DNA of 5,222 nt from the NCBI GenBank assembly GCA_030627145.1, contig DAOUSQ010000089.1, positions 1 through 5,222 of the forward strand, given 5' to 3'. Made by a program: the position numbers and the translations under genes. The notes beneath the pieces were generated by a model. The model was not told the DNA's origin and made no database searches. It saw nothing but the letters and a program-made list of their open reading frames with translations. This document shows, piece after piece, positions 1 to 5,222 of this stretch (its first letter is position 1; each line of letters begins with the position of its first letter). The DNA comes from Syntrophomonadaceae bacterium (GTDB lineage: Bacteria > Bacillota_B > Syntrophomonadia > Syntrophomonadales > Syntrophomonadaceae).

Positions 1-146
1 CAGGGTTTAGTTTTGAAGCCCATGTCCTTGGACAGGTTGGTGGAACAAATATGATCTTTAATAATGCCGGGCAGGAAATAATAAATATTTCAGTAAAAGA
101 TGCAGCTAATATGTGGGAGGAAGCCATAGAATGCTATATGAAATAA
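1..146 (+). CDS. purL: Phosphoribosylformylglycinamidine synthase large subunit, C-terminal end (partial)
   Basis: Only the last 47 codons are present. The first complete codon starts at base 3 and the frame ends in TAA. FGAM synthase converts FGAR, glutamine and ATP to FGAM, step 4 of purine synthesis, and in Bacillota the large subunit works in a complex with PurS and PurQ. What is seen: a short beta-rich tail with LGQVGG, then a hydrophobic NMIFN strand, GQEIINISV, and a closing helix with MWEEAIECYMK. This fits the usual end of small-type PurL proteins (a G-x-V-G-G strand, then V-x-x-L/A-x-x-x-W-x-x-A-I). The catalytic and ATP-binding parts lie outside the window, so the call rests on this tail plus the position directly before purF, where purL sits in Bacillus-type operons. 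No alternative family is suggested, but the fragment is short. Confidence 0.77.
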   Translation, partial: GFSFEAHVLGQVGGTNMIFNNAGQEIINISVKDAANMWEEAIECYMK

Positions 147-209
147 AGTCCTTAGCTCTAATGTCTGATATCCTATATTTATATTATTCTCCAGGGGGAA
201 TGTAGAAAA

Positions 210-1595
210 ATGTTTTGTGAAGATAAATTCAAAGATGAATGCGGAGTCTTTGGTATCTATATAGATAACCCCGATAATGACACTGATGCAGCTAGAACAG
301 CTTTTTATGGCCTGTATGGTTTGCAGCATAGAGGACAGGAAAGTGCTGGGATTGCAGTTTCAAATGGGGATAAAATCCAGCTGCAAAAAGGGATGGGACT
401 GGTATCCGACATAATAAAAGAGCACCATATTAGAAAACTTAAAGGTAATATTGCTATAGGACATGTTCGTTATTCCACAACAGGAGAGAGCCATGTGGTT
501 AATTCACAGCCGATGGTCTTTCATTATTTGAAAGGTATGGTGGCCCTGGCTCATAATGGGAACTTGGTTAATACAGTAGAGTTGCGGAAAAGACTTGCAA
601 CTTATGGTTCTGTTTTTCAAAGTACTACTGATACAGAATTAGTGGCCAATCTCCTGGCCAGGTATTCCCAAGATAAAATGGAAGATGCCCTGGCCAAGTG
701 TATGATAGACATGAAAGGTGCTTTTGCCCTGGTTATTATGACTGAAGACTGCCTAGTGGGGGTTCGTGATCAATTAGGGATCAGACCTCTTTGTATTGGG
801 ATTCTTAATGGGAACTATGTGCTGGCATCTGAATCAGCAGCATTGGACACAATCAGTGCCGAATTTATCAGGGATGTAAAACCGGGAGAAATTGTTGTTA
901 TTGATAAAAAAGGCCTTCGGTCAATACAGGTAGCAAATTCACCCAGTTCTGCTCATTGTATTTTTGAATATATATATTTTGCTCGTCCTGATAGTACTAT
1001 TGATGGAATAAATGTTTATAAAGCCAGACGTGAGGTAGGAAAACAACTGGCCAGGGAATGTAATATTGATGCTGATCTAGTGATATCTGTACCGGACTCA
1101 GGTACAGCTGCTGCACTGGGTTATGCTGAAGAATCCGGCCTGCCCTTTGAGGAGGGTTTAATGAAGAACCGTTATATAGGAAGAACATTTATTCAACCAA
1201 CTCAGAAGATAAGAGAATTAGGGGTCCGTCTTAAATTAAATGCTGTAAGTGAAGTAGTGAGTGGAAAGAGGGCAATAATGGTTGACGATTCAATTGTAAG
1301 GGGAACTACCAGTAAAAATCTGGTCAATATGCTAAGGAAATCCGGGGCTATAGAGGTTCACATGGTAGTAGCTTCGCCGCCTACCAAATTTCCCTGTTAT
1401 TATGGAATTGATACTTCACGACGAGAAGAACTTATTGCCAATACAATGGAACCCAAGGAGATAGGGGAATTTATTGGTGCTGACAGTTTACATTATGTAA
1501 GTATGGAAGGGCTGTTTTCGGCATTGAAAAATAATGAGGAATTCTTCTGCGCAGCATGTTTCAGTGGGAAATATCCTATTGAAATAGAATCTTAA
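210..1595 (+). CDS. purF: Amidophosphoribosyltransferase (glutamine PRPP amidotransferase), Fe-S type
   Basis: This cytosolic enzyme catalyses the first committed step of purine synthesis: PRPP plus glutamine gives 5-phosphoribosylamine. It has 461 residues, normal for the family. The N-terminal half is an Ntn-type glutaminase. Cys11, in DECGVFGIY, aligns with the nucleophile that becomes residue 1 after removal of a propeptide, here ten residues long. Other glutaminase motifs are LQHRGQESAGIAV (38-50), GHVRYSTTG (84-92) and AHNGNL (114-119). The C-terminal half is a type I phosphoribosyltransferase with the PRPP loop VDDSIVRGTT (358-367). Cys250, Cys396, Cys447 and Cys450 (the last two as C-A-A-C) match the four ligands of the [4Fe-4S] cluster known in Bacillus subtilis PurF, so an oxygen-sensitive cluster is inferred. 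The ATG lies 9 bases after an AGGGGGAA ribosome binding site, and translation ends in tandem TAA codons. The gene follows purL after 63 bases. AMP/GMP feedback control is a known family property and is not shown here. Confidence 0.98.
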   Translation: MFCEDKFKDECGVFGIYIDNPDNDTDAARTAFYGLYGLQHRGQESAGIAVSNGDKIQLQKGMGLVSDIIKEHHIRKLKGNIAIGHVRYSTTGESHVVNSQPMVFHYLKGMVALAHNGNLVNTVELRKRLATYGSVFQSTTDTELVANLLARYSQDKMEDALAKCMIDMKGAFALVIMTEDCLVGVRDQLGIRPLCIGILNGNYVLASESAALDTISAEFIRDVKPGEIVVIDKKGLRSIQVANSPSSAHCIFEYIYFARPDSTIDGINVYKARREVGKQLARECNIDADLVISVPDSGTAAALGYAEESGLPFEEGLMKNRYIGRTFIQPTQKIRELGVRLKLNAVSEVVSGKRAIMVDDSIVRGTTSKNLVNMLRKSGAIEVHMVVASPPTKFPCYYGIDTSRREELIANTMEPKEIGEFIGADSLHYVSMEGLFSALKNNEEFFCAACFSGKYPIEIES

Positions 1596-1621
1596 TAAAT
1601 TTAAAGATTTGTTCTTAGTTA

Positions 1622-1651
1622 TTCAAGGGAAAACAGAGGTTTTCCCTTGAA
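1622..1651. other. Perfect 13-bp stem-loop downstream of purF
   Basis: TTCAAGGGAAAAC is followed by the loop AGAG and its exact reverse complement GTTTTCCCTTGAA. It begins 26 bases after the purF stop. The stem is strong enough to form in RNA, but the bases after it (ATAATAAGG) contain no U-tract, and the opposite strand has none either. It is therefore not a canonical intrinsic terminator. It could act as an mRNA-stabilising or processing hairpin that sets purF apart from purMNH, or as a weakened terminator. The structure is certain; the role is inferred. Confidence 0.7.
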
Positions 1652-1657
1652 ATAATA

Positions 1658-1680
1658 AGGATTGTATGAAATCCAATCCT
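1658..1680. repeat. Short inverted repeat AGGATTG / CAATCCT
   Basis: A 7-bp perfect inverted repeat with a 9-base loop lies seven bases after the larger purF-distal stem-loop. An alternative register, GGATT/AATCC, uses nearly the same bases. The stem is weak and may be chance in AT-rich DNA, but it adds to the palindromic content of this spacer. No function is assigned. Confidence 0.35.
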
Positions 1681-1705
1681 ATCCATAATTATAAATTAAA
1701 AATTC

Positions 1706-1711
1706 ATAATT
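1706..1711. repeat. Left copy of 6-bp direct repeat ATAATT (putative target-site duplication)
   Basis: ATAATT abuts the left terminal inverted repeat directly, and the same six bases abut the right one. This arrangement is expected of a target-site duplication. Caution is needed because ATAATT is common in this AT-rich tract and a further CATAATT occurs at 1684-1690. Confidence 0.5.
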
Positions 1712-1727
1712 GATTCCCCTGCAAAAA
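1712..1727 (+). repeat. Left 16-bp terminal inverted repeat
   Basis: GATTCCCCTGCAAAAA is the exact reverse complement of the right end, 128 bases further on. Pairing stops immediately inside (GTCCG on the left, GTTTTAGG on the right) and is lost outside, where both flanks read ATAATT in direct orientation. Confidence 0.85.
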
Positions 1728-1855
1728 GTCCGTTATTATCTCTTTCCGGGGAGACTTCAGTCTCCTGGAACTCAGGATACTAATTCTTCGGCATTTGACG
1801 CGGAAGGTAAAGTATCCGCTACAAATAATATAGAAAAAATAATAAAAGTTTTAGG

Positions 1856-1871
1856 TTTTTGCAGGGGAATC
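1856..1871 (-). repeat. Right 16-bp terminal inverted repeat
   Basis: TTTTTGCAGGGGAATC matches the left terminal repeat perfectly in inverted orientation. It ends 39 bases before the purM start codon, so the element sits very close to the purM translation signals without disrupting them. Confidence 0.85.
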
Positions 1872-1877
1872 ATAATT
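1872..1877. repeat. Right copy of 6-bp direct repeat ATAATT (putative target-site duplication)
   Basis: This is the second copy of the ATAATT that flanks the left end. If the last C of the right terminal repeat is counted, the match becomes CATAATT on both sides. Confidence 0.5.
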
Positions 1878-1884
1878 TTAAATT

Positions 1885-1895
1885 GCGCGAAGCGC
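1885..1895 (+). other. GC-rich mini-hairpin GCGC-GAA-GCGC before the purM ribosome binding site
   Basis: A 4-bp GCGC stem closes a GAA triloop in an otherwise AT-rich spacer. Its core GCGAAGC is the heptamer known from biophysical work as an unusually stable DNA mini-hairpin. It ends four bases before the purM GGAGG, which it leaves unpaired. A role in keeping the ribosome binding site free, or in blocking upstream pairing from the palindromic element, is possible but only inferred. Confidence 0.5.
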
Positions 1896-1899
1896 TTAT

Positions 1900-1904
1900 G
1901 GAGG
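1900..1904 (+). promoter_or_regulatory. purM ribosome binding site (decides the start)
   Basis: GGAGG stands six bases before ATG 1911. No comparable site precedes the upstream in-frame TTG at 1710, which overlaps the edge of the palindromic element. This site fixes the purM start at the ATG and gives a protein of standard family length. Confidence 0.9.
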
Positions 1905-1910
1905 TTTAAT

Positions 1911-2948
1911 ATGGATAAACCGGGTCTGAGTTATAAAAAGGCAGGAGTGGACATAGATGCTGGCAATAAGTCTGTGGAAATGATAAAAAAATGGGTGGGG
2001 CAAACAAAAAGGCCGGAAGTTCTGGCAGATATAGGATCATTTGCGGGATTCTTTGCACTTGATAATAATAAATATAAAGAACCAGTTCTGGTATCTGGGA
2101 CAGATGGCGTGGGAACCAAACTAAGAATATCCCAGATGATGGGTATACATGATACGGTGGGGATAGACCTTGTAGCCATGTGTGTAAATGATATACTGGT
2201 ACATGGTGCAGAGCCCCTGTTTTTTCTTGATTATATAGGTTTAGGGAAGCTTGATCCATATCTGGTTGAATCACTTGTAAAAGGAATAAGTCGGGGGTGT
2301 ATTGATGCAGGGTGTTCCCTTATTGGTGGCGAAACTGCAGAAATGCCTGGCTTTTATGAAGAAAATGAATATGATTTAGCGGGCTTTACTGTGGGAGTTG
2401 TGGAGCGATCCAGGCTTATTAATGGAAATTCAATTGTTGCAGGAGATATTATAATTGGGTTGCCTTCCTCGGGAATTCATTCTAATGGTTATTCACTGGC
2501 TAGAAAGGTTTTGTTAGAAAAGGCTGGAATTAAACTGGAGCAGTATGTGGATGAGTTGGGAAGAACTTTGGGCGAAGAATTACTTATTCCCACCAGGATT
2601 TATGTAAAAGCTGTCCTGCCAATACTCAATAAAATAGAGATAAAAGGAATGGCTCATATTACGGGTGGCGGTATTATAGAAAACCTGCAGAGGATCCTTC
2701 CTTGCGAGACTGGGGCATTCATAGACAGCTCAACGTTTGAAATGAAGCCTGTTTTTAAAATGATAGAAAAACTTGGACAGGTAGATAAGGATGAGATGTT
2801 CAGGACTTTTAATATGGGAATTGGTTATACATTAATAGCTTCAGAGCAGAATTGTGATAAAGTTATGGATCACTTGCGTGTTCAAGGAGAAAAACCTATA
2901 GTAATAGGAAGAGTTAACTCAGATACAGAAGGGGTAATTATAAAATGA
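1911..2948 (+). CDS. purM: Phosphoribosylformylglycinamidine cyclo-ligase (AIR synthetase)
   Basis: This cytosolic enzyme uses ATP to close the imidazole ring, turning FGAM into AIR (step 5), and normally acts as a homodimer. From ATG 1911 it has 345 residues, the usual length. The N-terminus [19 protein letters not shown] is typical, with Y-x-x-A-G-V-D-I-x-A-G-N conserved. Further motifs are SGTDGVGTK (62-70), the [11 protein letters not shown] segment (92-102), [11 protein letters not shown] (139-149), [11 protein letters not shown] (186-196), [10 protein letters not shown] (249-258) and FNMGIGY (300-306). Both the N-terminal ATP-binding half and the C-terminal half of the PurM/PurL/ThiL/SelD-type fold are complete. 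The frame stays open 67 codons further upstream to a TTG at 1710, but that stretch is the palindromic element plus flank and has no family similarity that I can see. It is the product of the PurL reaction that this enzyme uses, consistent with shared expression. Its stop overlaps the purN start. Confidence 0.98.
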   Translation: MDKPGLSYKKAGVDIDAGNKSVEMIKKWVGQTKRPEVLADIGSFAGFFALDNNKYKEPVLVSGTDGVGTKLRISQMMGIHDTVGIDLVAMCVNDILVHGAEPLFFLDYIGLGKLDPYLVESLVKGISRGCIDAGCSLIGGETAEMPGFYEENEYDLAGFTVGVVERSRLINGNSIVAGDIIIGLPSSGIHSNGYSLARKVLLEKAGIKLEQYVDELGRTLGEELLIPTRIYVKAVLPILNKIEIKGMAHITGGGIIENLQRILPCETGAFIDSSTFEMKPVFKMIEKLGQVDKDEMFRTFNMGIGYTLIASEQNCDKVMDHLRVQGEKPIVIGRVNSDTEGVIIK

Positions 2949-3571
2949 TAAAGGTTATGGAGCCTGGTAGACTAAGGCTGGCTGTACTGGCTTCAGGAAG
3001 GGGTAGTAATTTTGATGCCCTGTGCAGAGCCATTGAAAATGGAAATTTAAACGCAGAAATAAGAGTTTTAATCAGTGATAAAAAAGAAGCGCCTGCTTTA
3101 GAAAAAGCTAAATCAAGGGGTATTAAACCCATTTATATTGAACCAGCAGATTACCCTGATCGGGATGAATATGAAAAAGCTATAGTAAAAGAACTTCACG
3201 ATTGTGATATTAACATAGTTGCTCTGGCAGGTTATATGAGACTAGTTGGTAGTATCTTTTTACAGGCTTTTAACTTAAAGGTAGTCAATATACATCCCGC
3301 TTTATTACCATCGTTTACTGGCCTACATGCCCAGAAGCAGGCTTTAGATTATGGAGTAAGATACAGTGGGTGTACCGTACATATTGTTGACGAAGGAATG
3401 GATACTGGACCAATAATAATGCAATCTGTGGTACCGGTTTACCAGGATGATATTGAAGACAGCCTGGCCGAAAGGATACTGGTCGAAGAACATAAAACTT
3501 ACTGGAGGGCACTACAGCTGTTTGCCGAAGGCAGGATTTTTATCGACGGCAGAAAGGTGTATATAAAATAA
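2945..3571 (+). CDS. purN: Phosphoribosylglycinamide formyltransferase (GART), folate-dependent
   Basis: PurN transfers a formyl group from 10-formyltetrahydrofolate to GAR, giving FGAR (step 3). At 208 residues it is a standard single-domain formyltransferase. Motifs: [10 protein letters not shown] (14-23) for phosphate binding of [12 protein letters not shown] (94-102), and [14 protein letters not shown] (113-126). Asn115 and His117 there, with Asp153 in EGMDTGPII, correspond to the catalytic Asn-His-Asp triad of E. coli PurN. The [13 protein letters not shown] version differs from the commoner HPSLLPSFPG form but keeps the catalytic residues. The ATG lies within the ATGA overlap with the purM stop, which suggests translational coupling. 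AAGGGG about ten bases upstream, inside purM, can serve as ribosome binding site. A second ATG four codons later has only a poorly spaced AAAGG, so the first is preferred. Confidence 0.97.
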   Translation: MIKVMEPGRLRLAVLASGRGSNFDALCRAIENGNLNAEIRVLISDKKEAPALEKAKSRGIKPIYIEPADYPDRDEYEKAIVKELHDCDINIVALAGYMRLVGSIFLQAFNLKVVNIHPALLPSFTGLHAQKQALDYGVRYSGCTVHIVDEGMDTGPIIMQSVVPVYQDDIEDSLAERILVEEHKTYWRALQLFAEGRIFIDGRKVYIK

Positions 3572-3644
3572 TTAAAAAGAAAACCACGAAGACTAGTAAT
3601 TAGATACGGTTAACTTTTTACCAGAAATAAGGGAGGATACAATT

Positions 3645-5219
3645 ATGAAAAGAGCATTAATCAGCGTGTCTAACAAAGAGGGTATAGTGGACTTTGCCCG
3701 GGGACTTGAAAACCTGGGTTATGACATTATATCAACAGGAGGCACTTTTCGTACCCTGCAAGAAGCAGGGATAAAAGTTACCCGGGTAGCAGATGTTACA
3801 GGGTTTCCAGAAATACTGGATGGAAGGGTTAAGACCCTGCATCCCAAAATCCATGGGGGAATACTTGCTCGTAGAATACCAGAGCATATGAAACAACTAA
3901 GTGATAATAACATAAACACAATAGATATAGTAGTGGTTAATCTTTATCCATTTAAGGAGACTATAAGTAAAACAAATGTTAGCCTTCAGGAAGCAATTGA
4001 AAATATTGATATTGGTGGACCGTCAATGGTAAGATCGGCAGCAAAAAATTATGAAGATGTAATAATAATAGTAGAAACAGATGATTATGGAGTAGTATTA
4101 AGGGAACTAGAGAGCAAAGGTGATATGAGTAAGAAAATGAGGTTGAAACTGGCTCTCAAGGCTTTCAGTCATACAGCTTCTTATGATTCTATGATTAGTT
4201 CTTACCTGGCAGGTGTTGATGTCGAAGAGAGAAAAGATGAACTAAATGAGGAAAAACCTGAACCGGGTGAAAATGATACTATTTTTCCTGACCGTTTAAC
4301 ATTTACCGGAAAAAAGGTATATGAGCTGCGCTACGGTGAAAATCCTCATCAAAAGGCCTGCTTTTATAGAAATGAAACATCAGCTAAAGGGCTACCTGGT
4401 GCCAGGCAGTTAAATGGAAAGGAACTCTCCTATAATAATATTATTGATACCCAGGCGGCATGGGGACTGGTCAGGGAATTTGCTCAGACTGCCTGTGTTA
4501 TAGTAAAACATACTAATCCCTGTGGGACAGCTGTAGCTGATAGCCTGGATGAAGCTTTTGATAAAGCGTTTGCAGGTGATCCGGTTTCTGCTTTTGGAGG
4601 TATAATTGCTTTTAATCGCACGGTAGATTTAAAAACTGCTCAAAAAGCTGCCGAACCTTTTATGGAAGTGATAATTGCCCCCGGCTATGATGATGGTGCC
4701 CTGGAATGTCTAAAAGCGAAAAAGAACTTAAGGTTACTGCAGTTGCCTGTTACAGAGGGAGACAGGCTGCAGATTAAGAGTGTTGATGGTGGATTTGTTG
4801 TCCAGGAAAGCGATAAGGACGAACTTGATTTAAATAAGCTGCAGGTAGTTACAGAGAAAGCACCAACTCATGAGCAGCTAAAGGAAATGGCCTTTGCCTG
4901 GAAAGTTGTCGGGCATGTTAAATCAAATGCTATTGTTGTTGCTAAAAATGGAATGATAATTGGAGTAGGAGCCGGGCAGATGAACCGGGTAGGAAGTGCT
5001 GGTATTGCTCTTGAGAATGGAAAAGAGAAGTGTGAGGGAGCGGTGATGGCATCTGACGCATTTTTCCCCTTTAAAGATACGGTGGAACTTGCAGCACGCT
5101 ATGGTATTAAGGCAATAATCCAACCCGGAGGATCTATACGAGACCAGGAAAGCATAGATGAATGTAATAAGCATGGAATAGCCATGGTTTTCACCGGGGT
5201 AAGACATTTCAGACACTAG
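3645..5219 (+). CDS. purH: Bifunctional AICAR formyltransferase / IMP cyclohydrolase
   Basis: PurH carries out the final two steps: formylation of AICAR with 10-formyltetrahydrofolate, then ring closure to IMP. It is a cytosolic protein of 524 residues, full length for the family. The N-terminal cyclohydrolase (MGS-like) domain, about 1-190, shows ISVSNKEGI (6-14), STGGTFRTL (30-38), the [13 protein letters not shown] motif (60-72), VNLYPF (98-103) and [16 protein letters not shown] (120-135). An acidic linker at about 192-214 leads to the formyltransferase domain. That domain has [10 protein letters not shown] (229-238), ELSYNNI (260-266), the catalytic KHTNPCG (288-294), [10 protein letters not shown] (311-320), VKSNAI (425-430), GAGQMNRV (442-449), ASDAFFPF (469-476) and IQPGGSIRD (492-500). 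The typical C-terminus [11 protein letters not shown] is intact. The ATG follows a strong GGGAGG by eight bases. It lies 73 bases after purN, with no clear terminator between, so co-transcription is likely. In B. subtilis purD follows; here the window ends. Confidence 0.98.
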   Translation: MKRALISVSNKEGIVDFARGLENLGYDIISTGGTFRTLQEAGIKVTRVADVTGFPEILDGRVKTLHPKIHGGILARRIPEHMKQLSDNNINTIDIVVVNLYPFKETISKTNVSLQEAIENIDIGGPSMVRSAAKNYEDVIIIVETDDYGVVLRELESKGDMSKKMRLKLALKAFSHTASYDSMISSYLAGVDVEERKDELNEEKPEPGENDTIFPDRLTFTGKKVYELRYGENPHQKACFYRNETSAKGLPGARQLNGKELSYNNIIDTQAAWGLVREFAQTACVIVKHTNPCGTAVADSLDEAFDKAFAGDPVSAFGGIIAFNRTVDLKTAQKAAEPFMEVIIAPGYDDGALECLKAKKNLRLLQLPVTEGDRLQIKSVDGGFVVQESDKDELDLNKLQVVTEKAPTHEQLKEMAFAWKVVGHVKSNAIVVAKNGMIIGVGAGQMNRVGSAGIALENGKEKCEGAVMASDAFFPFKDTVELAARYGIKAIIQPGGSIRDQESIDECNKHGIAMVFTGVRHFRH

Positions 5220-5222
5220 AAG

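Larger units (their letters stand above)
1712..1871. mobile_element. 160-bp MITE-like palindromic element between purF and purM
   Basis: The element is bounded by perfect 16-bp inverted repeats: GATTCCCCTGCAAAAA at the left end and TTTTTGCAGGGGAATC at the right. It is flanked on both sides by ATAATT. The interior has further paired segments: TTATTAT (1733-1739) with ATAATAA (1839-1845), GGAGAC-TTCA-GTCTCC (1750-1765), and GGATACT (1775-1781) with AGTATCC (1811-1817). The last pair encloses a smaller stem, CTTCGGC (1786-1792) with GCGGAAG (1800-1806), which has one mismatch. It encodes no transposase, so if mobile it is non-autonomous and depends on an enzyme elsewhere. Small size, perfect ends and a flanking duplication support a MITE. 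A structured cis-acting RNA is the main alternative: the fold resembles no riboswitch class I recognise. No second copy exists in the window, so mobility is inferred, not shown. Confidence 0.6.

Noticed and set aside
147..209. Possible promoter (TATATT, TATTAT) in the purL-purF spacer
   Set aside because: AT-rich hexamers are expected here by composition, no good -35 partner is present, and the short spacer fits cotranscription.
1710..1910. In-frame upstream extension of purM from a TTG start
   Set aside because: No ribosome binding site serves the TTG, the added sequence lies in the palindromic element and its flank, and ATG 1911 with GGAGG gives the standard 345-residue enzyme.
1596..1910. 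Purine riboswitch, T-box or other known leader RNA in the purF-purM spacer
   Set aside because: I see none of the conserved cores I know for purine, THF or guanidine-I riboswitches, and no T-box AGGGTGGNACCGCG sequence; the fold is bounded by long perfect terminal repeats instead.
1906..2274. Minus-strand open frames opposite purM and the other pur genes
   Set aside because: They lie fully opposite strongly conserved enzymes, lack ribosome binding sites and show no recognisable motifs, so they are shadows of the coding strand.
3573..3620. Weak hairpin TAAAAAG/CTTTTTA with inner AACC/GGTT in the purN-purH spacer
   Set aside because: The stem is almost all A-T with an internal loop and a 22-base apical loop, and no U-tract follows it; it is likely chance in AT-rich sequence and not a terminator.

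Overview
This window lies inside a de novo purine biosynthesis operon, all on the + strand, in the order 'purL (3' end only) - purF - purM - purN - purH. The order matches the middle of the Bacillus-type pur operon. AT-rich DNA, frequent ATA, AGA and AGG codons, strong GGAGG-type ribosome binding sites and a PurF of the propeptide plus [4Fe-4S] type together point to a low-GC Bacillota, probably an anaerobic clostridial lineage. No species can be named from the sequence alone.

Layout: bases 1-146 hold the last 47 codons of what is most likely the FGAM synthase large subunit. A plain 63-base spacer leads to purF (210-1595). Next is an unusually long 315-base spacer (1596-1910), which is the only non-routine part of the window. 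purM (1911-2948) overlaps purN (2945-3571) by four bases (ATGA). A 73-base spacer precedes purH (3645-5219), which ends three bases before the window does.

How the genes work together: PurF makes phosphoribosylamine from PRPP and glutamine (step 1). PurN formylates GAR (step 3). PurL converts FGAR to FGAM (step 4) and PurM closes the imidazole ring to give AIR (step 5). PurH carries out the last two steps, AICAR formylation and cyclisation to IMP. PurD, PurE/K, PurC and PurB are not in the window. All four complete genes look intact, with full motifs and normal lengths. No operon promoter, PurBox or purine riboswitch is visible; such control would be expected upstream of the window.

The purF-purM spacer contains, in order, a perfect 13-bp stem-loop without a U-tract, a smaller inverted repeat, and an AT-rich tract with reiterated CATAATT. 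It then holds a 160-bp element bounded by perfect 16-bp inverted repeats and flanked by a direct ATAATT duplication, a compact GCGC-GAA-GCGC hairpin, and the purM ribosome binding site. The 160-bp element has the architecture of a MITE or other small palindromic insertion. It can also fold internally into further hairpins, and it is open in the purM frame, so an automated caller could extend purM wrongly by 67 codons. This is the main finding; everything else is a conventional purine operon.
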